A DNA stretch of 64,000 nt from Albizia julibrissin (GCA_037074505.1 CM073487.1:34137501-34201500), one strand, 5' to 3'; positions 45,975 to 59,500 are shown, counted from the first letter of the stretch. Notes: generated by a model from the sequence alone, not told the origin. Translations and numbers: made by a program.

Positions 45975-48582
45975 TGTCAAACCCCTTAACAATTCGATAT
46001 TCACAAAGTATTAAGCGCATAATTCATAAGCATACAGAAATAGCATGAATATACTGATAATAAGTGCTTGCTTACATTACAGGAAATTTCCTAGGATTTG
46101 GAAAATATATACAGAGTCCAAAAGAAATAAAATTTGGAACTAAAGATAACCAGCTGCAGTCTCATTTGAACCGGACCTCAGTCACCGGTAATTATAGTTT
46201 TGCCCTTAGAGCCACTACCTTCTGCTGAAATATTTTATATGTTGAAAAAGGGTGAGATTCGAATGAATCTCAGTAGTAACATACAATCAGTCATATAAAA
46301 TATAATAAATAAATATACAATACACCATGATATGTAAAATACTAACTCGTATTGTATGCATACTGTACAAGACTAAACGACATGTTTAGATCCCTGGCTT
46401 AACTCGTGTCCATGGTCAAACGACATGTCTAGACCCTGGCTTATTCGCGTGTTGTACCCCAGGCACTGTAATGTTACAAAAAATGGCATACACAACATAT
46501 AAATAATCACATAGTATATGAGAGAAAGAGTTACTACCTGGGTCCTTTTACGGTCCAACTATTTATTCAAAACTTTTTCTTCGACTCGGGCTATTACAAA
46601 TCCAATAAATTAATAATTAATAATTAATAGTTATTACTTTTAGTACTACTACCTTTAATCATATTCTGTTGGTTATCTCAGTTTCAGTGGCTTCTACACA
46701 GTGTAATTTTTCTATTTTTCATAAAATTGGCAAATTGTTCAGTCAACTTTGAAAAATCATAACTAATTCTATAAAATTATAAATTGAATGGTTTCAAAGT
46801 ATAAATGAAGCTCTTGAAACATATTGTCATGGAAAAATATCAAAATCTGCTCAATTTCACCATATTACTCTCAGAATTTCTCGAAATACCCCTATTCCAG
46901 ATTACTCTCCAGAAACAGAGCACAAATTTGAAAATCCATATCTCCTAATGTACTTGTCCAAAAATTATGTTCTGCCCACAAAATTAAATCTCTAAATGTC
47001 TACTTTAAATATGGAAATTTTCAAAATTTTTGGTCATGGTTTGAGTTTCCAAAATTTCAACACAACCAATGTGTTTTCCAGAAACACTGTTTGAGAGCAA
47101 CCAACTTTAAAAATTCATATCTCTTAGTATACTAATCAAATTAACACAAACTATATATAAAATTAAACCTTAGAATATATACTTAAATTATGGAAATTTT
47201 CATGGCCATTGGAAAATATTACATAATTTAAAAAACACCACGAAACCAACTATTAGAGTTTGGACTTCCAGGATTGCACTTGTTTCTAAACCCAACTTTC
47301 AAAAATCATAACGCCCTCTACAGATATCCAAATGCTTTATTATACCACTAATTTTAAATATTAGGATGTCTACTACCTCCCTGTAAATTTTAATAAATAT
47401 TGAATATTATTTGGTTGATTATAAAGCTATACGAAACTTTACTGACTTTGAAAAACGTCAGTTTTGACAGTCTGACTTCAAAAATCAATAACTCATTCAT
47501 TTTCAATCTAAATTGTGCTCTTCTTGATTCAATCTACTAAACATCCTAAAGTTTCCATAGAAAAAATAATCAGACCAAAACTCCATCTATAGCTTCCATT
47601 TAAGCTTCTGCAACTTCCCGGCAAAAACTCTGTTTTCCGGCGACCAAAACAGAGTTGATAAAACTGACATGTAGCCATGATTTTGGACTCCAATCTCAAA
47701 GATTTTGACTCTACATACTCCTAAAAATATTTCTTGTGTTTGGAGACATGATTACAGATGCTAAGAGAGCAAAAATCCCATGTAAAATGGACACACAATG
47801 ACTGATTTTTATGACAAAAGCTTTCCGGCGAATTTTCTGAATTCCAGCAGAAAAACAACCCCAAAAAGGTACTGAAAATAGCCTCAAATCTACTAGAAAA
47901 ATAAGATAAGGATGTATGGAACTTACCTATATTCGTTTATGGTGCCATACGTGGATCTTGGAGCTTCCTTGTTTCACTTCTCCACTAGTTTTCTTCCTCC
48001 GGTTCTCACCTTAACTCTCTCTTTTTCTCTTCTATATTTTTATTTTGCAAAACTCTCTCTCTTTCCTTTTGCAGATGGTTAGTCAATTAAATGAGATGAG
48101 AGAGTGTGGGTGTGTTTACTTAAATAATTAATTGGGTGATGGATGTGTGTGTTGTTTGAATGAGAAGAGAGAAATGAGTGTTGTGTAAAGGAGGATATAG
48201 GTGTTAATGGGTGTATGGGATGTATGGCTTGCATTATTTAAGTGATTTGCATGCTTCCAAAAGACAATGCGATCTGCCTATATGTGTGGGACTCTTAATG
48301 TCATGAGTGTGTGTGTTTACATAAAGGAGAGTGCATACATGTGCCAATGAGAGAGTGCAACATGGAAAGAAGAATGAGTATTTAGTATTTAGTATTTAGT
48401 GTGTGTCAGCAATTTTATATATATACATATAGGTATATTTTTATCCTATTAATTACACACACTAGATCCTAATTTTTCCCTTTGTTTAATTTAAGATTCC
48501 TTAAATTTTGTAGGTTCCATAATTTGCTTTATTATCTAGTTTCCATAAATTAATCATTGCATTAAATTTTTGGGATGTTACA
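45975..48582 (-). mobile_element. Solo LTR (LTR-B), TSD CTTAT, in F-box gene 4
   Basis: On the minus strand it starts TGTAACATCCC at 48582 and ends GGGGTTTGACA at 45975. Flanked by CTTAT at 45970-45974 and 48583-48587. It matches the LTR at 54076-56582 over most of its length, and the one at 10307-12621 over its ends and the CAGAAGGTAG/ACCGGTAATTA region. Hairpin at 46253-46272. The length is 2608 bp with no internal gene. Confidence 0.95.
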
Positions 48583-48826
48583 CTTATCTTGCATTCTTCA
48601 TAATATATCTTGCAAGTCTGAATTCATTGCCGGCGATGTCTCTAAATAGAAGATAAAATTCCTTTAAGTTTGATTAAATACACTAAGGAACATCATCACC
48701 ATCCCTCGGTTGGAAAAATTTTGTAACGCCAAACAATCCAAAACGTATGAAACAAAGTTAGGAAACTAACTAAAGAAATAATAATGAATATATACTAAAC
48801 TAGTTGAAAATCAACAAACCCTATTA

Positions 48827-50286
48827 GCCCATTTGGTTCGATTACATAAGAGAGGATTACATGAAATCCTAATGTAATAGTGCAATTATAACATTTGGTT
48901 AGGCTTATATAATGTAAAGAGGATTACATTTTATAATTTTGACTACATCATTTATAGCCAGTTTGGTTCGATTACATGAGAGATGATTACATGTAATCCT
49001 GATGTAATAGCGCGATTACAGCGTTTGGTTAGGTTTATATAATATAAAGAGGATTACATTTTGTAATCCTGATTACATCATTTAATGTAATTAGGATTAC
49101 ATTGCTAGGACTAATGAATGAGGATGTAGGTCAATTTAAAAAATTAAAATGACACTATTGCCATTATAATTTTTTAAATTGACCAAAGTGCCCACCCATA
49201 AATGCAGTTAAATATTAAATAATTCTAATTACCACAATTAAATATTAAAAAAATAATTAATAATATATTAATTTAAGAAATATTCCCCCATTCAAAAATT
49301 TAAAAAATTATATTCCACCATTAAAAAATATTAAAATATCTCATTAAATAATATTCCCATCATTAAATATTAAAAAATTAACATGAATCCAATTTGTACA
49401 TAGTATAATATTTTCATCATTAAATATTAAAAAATTATTATGAACCCACCACCATGTACACTGCACGGAATGAAAAAAATTATCATGAATCCAATGTGTA
49501 TATTACTATATCTGTAAAAAGGGTAATTTTGTCACTTACTATATTATTCTCATATTCGATGTAATCCAACCAAACGTTTTTATGTATACGCATCATGTTT
49601 CCCTAATGACAAATCAAACAAATTATGTAATCATCATTACATTACATTACTTTCAATTCCATGAATCAAACAAGCACTTGATTACACTGTTAGGACTGAT
49701 GAATGAGAATATAGACATCATGTAATCAAGAGAAAATGACACTATTGTCATTGTAATTTTTTAAATTGACCAAAGTGCTCACCCATAAATACAGTTAAAT
49801 ATTATATAACTTCAATTATCATCATTAAATATTAAAAAATAATTAATAATACAAAAATTTAAGAAATGTTCCCCCATTCAAAAATTTAAAAAAAATTATA
49901 TTCCACCCCTAAAAAATATTAAATATCTCAATAAATAATATTCTCATAATTAAATATTAAAAAATTAACATGAATCCAACTTATACAATGTATAATATTT
50001 CCACCATTAAATATTAAAAAATTATTATAAAGCCAGGATGTGCACTGCATGGAATAAAAAAATTATCATGAATCCAACGTGTATATTATTATATGTGTAG
50101 AAATGGGTAATTTTGTCCCTTACTATATTATTTTCATATATTCTCATGTCTGATGTAATCCAACCAAATGTTTTTATTCATACGCATCATCTTTCCCTAA
50201 TGAAGAACCAAACAAATTATGTAACCATTACATTATATTCCATTACATTCTATTACATTACTTCCAATTCCGAGAACCAAATGTGC
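48827..50286. mobile_element. Tourist-like element, internally duplicated
   Basis: Left end GCCCATTTGGTTCGATTACA at 48827, right end GAGAACCAAATGTGC near 50286: imperfect inverted repeats. A second left end (GCCAGTTTGGTTCGATTACA) is at 48959 and a related right end (AATCAAACAAGCAC) near 49677. A block of about 580 bp (AAATGACACTATTG, TTTTTTAAATTGACCAAAGTG, CCATAAAT, then a ACCAAACGTTTTTATG stretch) occurs at 49147-49600 and again at 49733-50185. No transposase. The TSD is not resolved (TTA on the left, ACT on the right). Confidence 0.6.
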
Positions 50287-50676
50287 ACTATGAATCACAA
50301 AAATTTCAAGCTTGGAACTACTTTGCAGTAATTTCAATCTTTTTGACCAGTTGCAAGGATAATATTTGAATTCCAAATAGGTTAATTATAACATGTTGGA
50401 ATATCAGCTACTAACGCAAATTGCAAGAGAAAATATGAAAACTCAACTACAAATTGAACTTCTAAAATATGAATTTATTAATTCACTAATATAATTAAAA
50501 ATCACATTGTTGAACAAAACTTTTAAAGGACGTAGTAGAGATTGTGAAACTTTTGCAGTAAGCAAATGGCTAGGTCCACTACCAATGGAAAGGAGGACCA
50601 ATGTGAAGTGGAGGGCAATAGCGTTCTCTGGGTGAACCTGGAAGTTTCAGTAGTAAGTCTCTAACCAAAGTACATG

Positions 50677-52700
50677 CACTACTACAGAAATCACAATATA
50701 TAATGGTCACTACTACAAAAAAAATATAGTTGCGACACTTACTTTAATATTATCTGTGGTACTTGACGAGTGCCACATATCCCAACGTCACTAGAAGAAG
50801 CTGCGGCGCATGTGTGTGTGTGTTCATATTACACTTAGGGTGATGCTTTCTATATGAAGTGTTAGAAGAAGTCTGAACTTCCTGTGGTGCTTCCTCAAAG
50901 AAGCGCCACCCTAGACTTTCATCTTTTTTTTTAATTTAACCTAGAGTGGTGCTTCTTATAGAAAGTGCCATAGGATGACACTTCCTTGAGGAAGTGCCAC
51001 CTTAAACACTTTTTTTAAAAAATAATTTTTTTTTCACATTTTTTTAAAACTCTATAATTATAGTTAATAACACACTTTTAATATATTTCCATATCTACAA
51101 TAAAATAAAGAAAAGCAAACCACAATCAAATAACTCCATAATGATATAAATTAACAAATAAATAATTAACAAAATCACTACTAAGTAAAATACAAGTGTT
51201 AAAAATAAATAATTATTTTATTTATGCAACTCATCAATGTTAACAATTACTACAACAACTAAAAATTATAACTACTACATATCTTCATATACAACCTATA
51301 TATGATAATATTTAATTTTATCTCATTTTTTAGCATATAAAAATGAGAATAATTTTTTCAGATCTCATAATAAATTAAATATAAAAGATATTGAGCAAAT
51401 TAAACTATTAACTACTAATATAATTATATTTGTAAGCTTAACAATTAAAAAAACTTATTGTATATAAGAAGCTTGAATAGAGTGAGTTGAAACCTTAAGT
51501 ACAACACTTGAAAAAAAATTAATAAAGGAAAAAGATAAAGATAAAGTTGCATGCATGCTTACAAATAAAAAAAGGTGGTTAAGAAGACAATATGTCGTAA
51601 GTAACTTTAAAATATATATAAAAAAAGGAAAAGTGAGTGGGTACGTACTTACAGAATGAAATGAAACTATAATGAGGATGAAATGTGATAAAAGGGAGGA
51701 GGAGTGAGGTTGATTTTGTGTAAGAAATAAGACCAAAGAAATGTGGAGAAAGTACTGAAAATGAAAAGAGGAGGAGGAAATGTGAGAAGTGATAGAACAA
51801 AGAAATGAAGAGGAAGTGTCGATCTAAGTGGGGACGGTGATGAGTGACAAAAAGAGGAAAAGAAGGAAATGTGGGGACTAAGAGGATAAGGAGTGATGAC
51901 GTGTTGGATGAGAAGTGAAGACCAAGAGGATAAAAGTGATGGAAGCACATTACGGGAGAGAGAAAAGTTTGAAAAAAAATTAAAAAAAATTACTTTGTGT
52001 GGCACTTATCAAGCTAAATGCCATACAAAGTACGTAGCTACTATGGTACTTCATTGATCAAGCGCCACAATTGCTATTTTAGTTTTTTTTAAAAAAAGAA
52101 ACACCTCAGGTGGCGCTTGTTTGAGCAAGCACCACCTAAGGCCCTTAAGCAGCTGTGGCGCTTCCTTAGTATGCCAATTTTTTTTTAAAAATAAAAATAA
52201 AATTTCAAAAGAAGCTAAAGAAGTGCCACAAAAAGTGCTCACTATTCCCTATTTTTATAGTAGTGATTATTATCAGCTATACATTATGGTTCTAAACTAT
52301 CATATATGCGGGCACTATATATGCTCCACACAAATAAATTATAGTTCCTAACTGTTATTTATTCTTAACATATTATAAAGGTTATAAGATAACACTCGTT
52401 ATGTGTGGAAGTTTGGTGAGGCTATGATATGCGCATTAATATCATAATAATTGAAGGACACATGTGAACAACTGTCATAATATATGGTAATGCTTACATG
52501 ATACATAACAGTCTCATTTTGACAACAATAATTTATTCAGTAACATAAATAATGGTTCTTTTGTAAGAACCGCGAATTTTAATAACACTAAATAACAGTC
52601 TTACGTAGATAATCGTTATGTATTTAGTACATAAATAATGGGTCTGAAATAAGAACCGTGAACTTTTATAATATATAATGGTTATTATATAATAATTGTG
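50677..52700. mobile_element. Uncertain outer element around CACTA E
   Basis: A second CACTACTACAG terminus lies just left of CACTA E at 50677 and is followed by AATATATAATGG, a motif that recurs to the right of CACTA E (ACATTATGG at about 52280, AATATATAATGGTTATT at about 52670) among AATAATGGTTCT...AAGAACCG repeats. This suggests that CACTA E inserted into an older element with its own repeats. No right end or TSD was found. Confidence 0.35.
50708..52265. mobile_element. Non-autonomous CACTA element E
   Basis: Ends CACTACTACAAAAAAAATATAG at 50708 and CTATTTTTATAGTAGTG to 52265. Subterminal units GTGGCGCTTC/GAAGCGCCAC and GTGGCACTT variants lie at 50730-51010 and 51995-52245. The AT-rich centre has no transposase. 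The 3-bp flanks (GGT left, ATT right) differ, so the TSD is mutated or absent. Purine-rich centre (51640-51960) gives several overlapping minus-strand open stretches without meaning. Confidence 0.85.
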
Positions 52701-52951
52701 ATATATATGGTTGTGAGACTTTTCAAGTGATAGTTTATGAGCTAGTTAGATTAGACGGTGTATAATAGAATAGTACCTCCCATATCGAGTTTCTATGCAA
52801 TATGGAATATATCACAAGAAAAAACTTTGGAAAGCAATAGAATAGTACCTCTCACAAGAAAGAACTCTGGAAAGCAATGGATTGGGGAAAAAAATCTAAG
52901 AATATATGTATTAGAAAGGCTACACAAGGTATTTGAACTATTAACCAAAGC

Positions 52952-52998
52952 AAGGGGTAAGCAAACCCTTGAGTTGCTTAAGGGTTTGCTTACCCCTT
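52952..52998. other. Perfect 19-bp inverted repeat (hairpin)
   Basis: Arms AAGGGGTAAGCAAACCCTT (52952-52970) and its exact complement (52980-52998), with a 9-base loop. It lies in an otherwise featureless stretch between CACTA E and the tandem repeats. The function is unknown. Confidence 0.95.
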
Positions 52999-53329
52999 AT
53001 GGCCATTCCTATATGCGAATATTTGTGTTTTTTTCACCAGTTTGTTACTTTCCTAGCTTAATTGTTGATAAGATACAAGGTATAGGTGATGAATACTAAC
53101 ATTATGAGATATATAGGTCAAGAGTGCGATTGATTCAATCGACAAAGCCTAGAAAATCTTGATCTATCCCATATTGTATAGCTACTTGATGTAGGAAGTA
53201 CAACTCTATATAATAGAGTTGAGACCAAGTACCTCATAAACTCTCACATTAAAGAATCTAGGACTAATCATAATATTGAATTTATAGCTCTTAACTTGGT
53301 GTCACCTGCTTGATACAAAAATAGGAGAG

Positions 53330-54070
53330 AACCTTCTATTAGAGCAATAATGAGTTTTTAAAAAAAACATAACTTGACAAAAAAATTTAATATCACTTTG
53401 AATAATGTCACTTTGAATGCTTTATCGCATCGTAGTACAACTAAACTAGTTTATTCATCACATCCCTAGTGATCTTTTTGAAGTAACTTCTAAAGACATA
53501 GATACTTCCAAGAAAGGAGGCATTTGCTTAGGAATCCATATATATATCTCCTGAAGTGACTTTGAAAAATATCAACATAATAGGAACCGTGAATCAAAGC
53601 AATGTGCTGACAACTTCCTATAATGAGAAAGGAACCTTCAATCAGAGCAATATGACCGTTTCCAAAAAAAACATAACTTCATAAAAGTAATTTAATGTTA
53701 CTTTGAATAATTTTTTAGATTTTGGTACAGCTGAACTAGTTTATTTATCACATCCATATTGACCTTTTAGAAGTAATTTCCAGAGATATAGATACTTCCA
53801 AAAAAGGAAAGGTATTTGCTTAGAGATCCATATGTCTGGAAATCACTTCAAAATGAACAATAAAGTATGAGTCATGAATCAAAGCAATAGGTTGACAACT
53901 TCCTATAACATGAAAGGAACCTTCTATTAGGGCAATACTAGAGTTCCCAAAAAGCATAACTTCACATAAGTTATTTAAGGAACCTTTGATCAGAGCAATA
54001 ATAGGTTTTATAAAAAGACATAACTTCACAAAAGTAATTTAACATCACCTTGGATGATTTATTGCGTCGT
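53330..54070. repeat. Tandem repeat with about 300-bp unit, 2.4 copies
   Basis: The word GGAACCTTC (or GAGAACCTTC) with the context TAGAGCAAT...ACATAACTT recurs at 53332, 53635 and 53920 (spacings 303 and 285 bp) and again 63 bp later. TAAACTAGTTTATT, CACATCC, GATACTTCCAAGAAAGGA and ACAACTTCCTATAA occur at fixed distances within each unit. The array is cut off at 54075 by the LTR starting at 54076. Confidence 0.85.
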
Positions 54071-54075
54071 GACTT

Positions 54076-56582
54076 TGTCAAACCCATTGACAATTCGATA
54101 TTCATAGAGTATTAAGCGCATAATTCATAAGCATACAGAAATAACATATAAATATACTGATAATAAGTGTTTGTTTACATTTCAAGAAATCCCATAGGAT
54201 TTAAAAAATATATACAAATTCTAAAATAAATAAAATTTATAACTAAAGATAACCAATTGCAGTCCCGCTTGAACCGGACCTCAGTCGCCGGTAATTACGG
54301 TTTTGCCCTTAGAGCCGCTACCTTCTGCTGGAATGTTTTTAAATATTGGAAAAGGGTGAGATTCGAATGAATCTTAGTAGTAACATAAAATTAGTCATAT
54401 AAAATGTGATAAATAAATATGCAATGAACCATGATATACAAAATGCTAACTCGTGTTTTATACATACTGTCCAAGGCCAAACGACTGTTTGCAACCCCGG
54501 CTTAACTCGTGTCCATGGTCAAACGACATGTTTAGACCCTAGCTTATTCGAGTGTTGTGCCCCAGGAATTGTCATATTATAGAAAATGACATACACAACA
54601 TATAAATAATCACATAATATATGAGAGAAAGAGTTACTACCTGGGTCCTTTTTCAATCCTACTGTTTGTCCAAAACTTTTTCTCTAGCTCGAGCTATTAC
54701 CAATTCCTATAAATTAAAATTAACAAGTAATTGGTTATTACTTGCATTACTATTTCTTTTAATCATATTCTGCTAGTTATCTCAGTTTCAGTCACCATAC
54801 AATTTTACATAGTGCAATTTTATTGTTTTTTAGCAAATTGACAGATTTTTCAGTTAACTTTGAAAAATCATAACTAATTCTAGAAAACTCTAATTTGACT
54901 AGTTCAAAAGCATAAATGAATATATTGAAATATATTTTCATGAAAAAATATCCAAATCTGGTTATTTTAAACTTATTGCTCCCAAACATTCATGAAATCC
55001 TACTGTTCTAGATTACACTCCAGAAACAGAGAACAATTTTGAAAATCCATATCTCCTAATGTACTTATTCAAAAATTATATTCTACCAATAAAATTAAAG
55101 CCCTGAATTTCTACTTTAAATATAAAATTTTTCATAATTTTTTGTCAAGGTTTGGGTTTCCAAAATTTTGACAAAATCAATCTAACTTCTAGAAACATAT
55201 TCTAACAGCAACTAACTTCAAAAATTCATATCTCTCAATATATTGATCCAAATAACACAAACTATATATCAAATTAAATCTTAGCATGTATACTTTTTTT
55301 CAAGAAAGTTTTATGGCTATTGGGAAAGATTACATTACTCAAAACACCACAAAACCAATTGCCAGAATATAGACTTCCATAATTTCATATGTTTCTTGAC
55401 CTATCTTTCAAAAATCATAACTCCCTCTACAGATATCTAAAGATGCATTCTATGACTAATTTTTAAGCTTGAGATGTCTAATATCTCCATGTAAAATTTC
55501 ATAAATATTGGATATGATCAGGTTGATCAAAGATCAACACGAAATGGACTGTCTCCCAAAATGTCAGTTTTGACAGTCTGAGTTTAAAACTCAATAACTC
55601 ACTCATTTTGACTTTAAATTATGCTCTTCTCAATTCTATACTAAACATCCTAAAATTTCTAGACCAAAAATAATCATACAAAAATCCATCTATAGCCACT
55701 GATAAAGCTTCTATAACATTCCAGCAGAAACTCTATTTTTCGGCAAGCAAAACATAGTTGAGAAAACTAACATGTAACCATGGTTTTGCACTCTAATCTC
55801 AAAGATTTAGACTCTACATACTCCTACACATATTTCTTATGTTTAGGGACTTGTTTACAGAAGCAAAGAGACTAAAAATCCAACGTAAAATGGACACACA
55901 ATTACTAGTTTTTGTGATAGAAACTTTCCAGCGAATTTTATGACTTCCAGCAGCAAAACAACCCAGAAAAGCTTCTGAAAACAGCCTCAAATACAAATGT
56001 AAAAACAAGATAAGGATGAATGGAACTAACCTATAATAGAATATGTGGTTGCTTGTGGCTATCTAACCTTCCTTCTTGCTTGTTTCCGGTGAAAAATATT
56101 CAGTTCTCACTCACGTCTCTCTTTTTCTCTATTCTGTTTTTCTGGTTTTTGTTTTTCTATTTCAGCTCTTGCTAGCCAAATGAGAAGAGCTGAAAGGTGA
56201 AGTAAATGAAAAGGGAAGAGAGTATTGTATTTATTGATTAATTGAGTGATGAATGCGTTTGTGTGTTGTCCGAATAAGAAGAGAAAAATGAGGAGTAGGT
56301 AGTGAGTGTTTTAATGAGAGTGTATGTGTGAGTGTTTATATGGAACACGTCTTGCATGCATCAAAAGAGAGTGCCACCTGCTTATGTGTGTTTATCTCAC
56401 ATGACAGTGAGTTTTTTATATACATATATAGTTATTTTTTTATCCTATTAATTATATACACTAGGTCCTAATTTTTCCCTTTGTCTAATTTAAGATTCCT
56501 TAAATTTCATAGGTTCCATAATTTGGCTTGCTAACTATCTCCCATAATTTAATCCTTTTTATTAAATTTTTTGGATGTTACA
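54076..56582 (-). mobile_element. 3' LTR (LTR-B) of Ty3/gypsy element 2
   Basis: On the minus strand it starts TGTAACATCC at 56582, just after a polypurine tract (GGGGGAGAAT at 56583-56592), and ends at 54076 (GGGTTTGACA). The left flanking 5 bp is GACTT (54071-54075). No second copy of that TSD and no 5' LTR were found to the right. It is about 2.5 kb, very close to the solo LTR at 45975 and related to the one at 10307. Hairpin at 54357-54376. Confidence 0.9.
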
Positions 56583-56599
56583 ATTCTCCCCCGTAAATA

Positions 56600-59500
56600 A
56601 ATTTCATCATCGAAATTTGCTATATCTATGAAGACATAAATTCTGGGTAACATCTCTTCATGTCTTCTTCAGCTTCCCAAGTTGCTTCTCTAGGAGATAA
56701 CCCCTTCTATACCACTTTGATGAATGGAATACTCATGTATCTCTATTGTTTTTCCTACCGATCAATGACTTGGTCAGGTGTGACCTCATATGTAAGATTA
56801 TCCCGTACGTCTACCTCCTCATATTCAATCACATATTTTGGATCAGGTTGATACTTTTTTAGCTGTGAGATATGGAAGACATCATGTAGTCTGCTCAAAC
56901 TTGGGGGCAAAGCTATTTGGTACACTACTGGCTTAATCTTTGATAAGATCTCAAAAGAACAAATGTACCTTGGGCTCAACTTCTTCACCTTTATCATCCT
57001 GCCAATGCCAGTAGTAGATGAAACCTTCATGAACACATGGTCTCCTATTTCAAACTCGATAGATTTTTGCCTCTTGTTGGCATAACTCTTTTGTTGGCTT
57101 TGTACAACTAGTAGCCTCTGCTTGATTAGCTTTATGTGCTCTATCTTTTGATCAACTACGTCCGGCCCGTATATCTGCCTCTCAGACAATGTTACGAGTG
57201 TATGATGGTGTATTTAGAAAGTGCAAGTGTACACTATCATAAACAAGTAATATAGAAATGAGTTAGAGTATCGTTCCCATGAGGATTGATCACTAAGTAC
57301 CAAAATTGGTAATCTTAGTACTATCTAGTCAGTCAATTAGTTGTGATTGAGATTGCAAAATAAAAATAATGAAATATGAATACAAGTGATATGAAGACAA
57401 ATATGAGAAAAATGCCCTAGGGATTATATTTCACTTAGCAAATTCAGGATTGAATCACATATCTATTCTAGTCTAATTTATTCCATATGATTGATAGTCG
57501 AGTTTTCCTAATTTAATTACTAGCCTCTTCCAAGGTCAAGTAATTCTATAATTAATTGCTAACCCAATATATTCATATATGAATATAAGCAATTAATCAT
57601 GCATTAAGATTTATGGAACTCATTAAGACTACACAACCCATATGAATATTCCTATTTCATATGTAAAGTATGGTTTTAATTATAGGATCCACACACATAC
57701 ATATCCTTCCAATCTCAACATGCATATTAAATTCATCCAAAAGGTGGCCAATCAATTGAAAGCATTAAGAACAATAATTACAACTCAATCATGAAGGAAA
57801 AATTAAAACTAGATTTAATAAGTTTAGATTCAATCCGTCATTAGTAAGCTATGTCATTACCCTAGGAAAAGGAAAATTTAGCTCATAATGAAATTAAAAA
57901 AATCAAAATAAATTAAAGACATCATAAACATTACATAAAGGTTAATTATTAAAATCTAAAACATAAAGATACAACTACAAGATGCATAAAAATAGAAAAT
58001 ATAGCCCACTATATAGGAGGTAAAACCTTCCATGTAGGTGGAAACCTATATCATCCATAAAGGAGGGCTACCTAGGCCTTCCATATAGGAGGTAAGACCA
58101 TCCATGTAGGAGGCATGTAAAAAGTAATAAAATACAAGAAATAAATTTTAAGATAAATACTCTCTCTAACTTGAAATTCTCTCTCTCTATCTCTCTCTTC
58201 CTACCTTCTCATTTTAGGATGCCAAGAAGCTCTATTTATAGACTTAATTTTAAGTTTGCTACAGTAAAAACCGTCAACTACAGTGCAAACAGTGTCATCT
58301 ACAGTACCTTATACAGTATAAACCGTTAGCTACAGTACCACTACAGTGAAACCGTATTTTGCTACAGTGTCATCCCTTTAAATGCCTTTTCAATATTTTC
58401 TTACTATGGTACTGTATGGGGCTATCAGAAGAAAATCATTTATTTATCAATTACACCCAAATTCATTACATTAAGCTCAAATATCGTCCATAAAATCATC
58501 ATATAAGGGAAAATAAATATACAAATATTTTACTTATCAGACAGCTCTGTCCAACATAAGGGCGATTGACATTTCCTTGCAAACAATGCTTCGTAGGGAG
58601 CCATTTGAATGCTCGAATGGTAGCTGTTGTATGTGAATTCTACCAAAAGAAGGAATTGGTCCCAATTGCCTTTGAAATCAATCACGCACATTCTGAGCAT
58701 ATCTTCTAGTGTTTGGATTGTTCTCTCAGTTTGCCCATCTGTCTGAGGATGATAGGTCGTACTGAATTAGAGCTTGGTACCCAAAGCCTCGTGTACCACC
58801 TTCTAAAACTTGGATGTGAATCAAGGATCTCTGTCAGATATGATGTTCTTTGGCGTACCATGGAGATGCATTATCTCCTTAATATAGATGTCTACAAGCC
58901 TATCAGGAAAGTAGTGTATACTGATCAGGAGAAAATAGGCTGTCTTTGTGAATCGATCTACTATTACCCATATGGCATCATGGTTCCGAACCTTTGGTAG
59001 TCCTGTCACAAAATCCATGGTAATTCTCTCCCATTTCCATTTAGGAATTGTAGGGTTTTTTAGTAGTCCTAAAAGTTGTTGATGCTCAGCTTTGACTTTC
59101 TGACACGTAAGGCAACGAGCAATGAGCAACGAATCTTGTCACATCCCTTTTCATGCCTGGCCACCAATATATGGACTTCAGATTGTAGTACATCTTGGTT
59201 GCTCCTAGATGCAGAGTATATTTACTCATGTATGCCTCTTTCAAGATTTGTCATCTCAACTCTATTTATGGTGGAACATATATTCACTTCTTTTATCTAA
59301 CTAGCCCACTTGATGATAAGTCATGTTCCTGAGTTTCTCCCTTTGTAATCATGTTTCTAATAGATTACGCTTGTCTATCTTGCATCTAAGCTTCTTCTAT
59401 ATCAGCTATCAGATCGTTCTCTGCCCGACTGATATTGTTACCTTCAATCATAATTTGATTTGATAAATTAAGATCTCTAAAGTTCTTAATTAGCTTATGC

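Larger units (their letters stand above)
45850..50405 (-). pseudogene. F-box gene 4 remnant (LRR exon 2 and FBD exon 3), twice interrupted
   Basis: From right to left: 50405-50290 reads as exon 2 of the family (PTCYNLTYLEF, then SSKLEIFVIH), matching PTFYNLTHMEIS and CPKLETLLVHE of gene 2. The intron-side junction is then hit by the Tourist-like element (48827-50286). The FBD exon follows at about 48720-48583 (SNLKEF, NEFRLARYIMKNAR) and is cut by a solo LTR inserted at the MKNAR motif. The degraded tail continues from 45974 (LEKIS). Stops and shifts occur throughout. Exon 1 with the F-box was not found to the right of 50405, where CACTA E and other repeats begin. It is a pseudogene. Confidence 0.68.

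Noticed and set aside
51455..52005. Three overlapping minus-strand open stretches, Ser/Phe/Leu-rich
   Set aside because: They are shadows of a purine-rich tract in CACTA E; no consistent frame.
50705..52268. TSD for CACTA E
   Set aside because: GGT on the left and ATT on the right do not match, so I did not claim a target duplication.
52758..53099. 113-codon open stretch, plus strand
   Set aside because: No recognised domain and it reads across the 19-bp hairpin. I could not support it as a gene.
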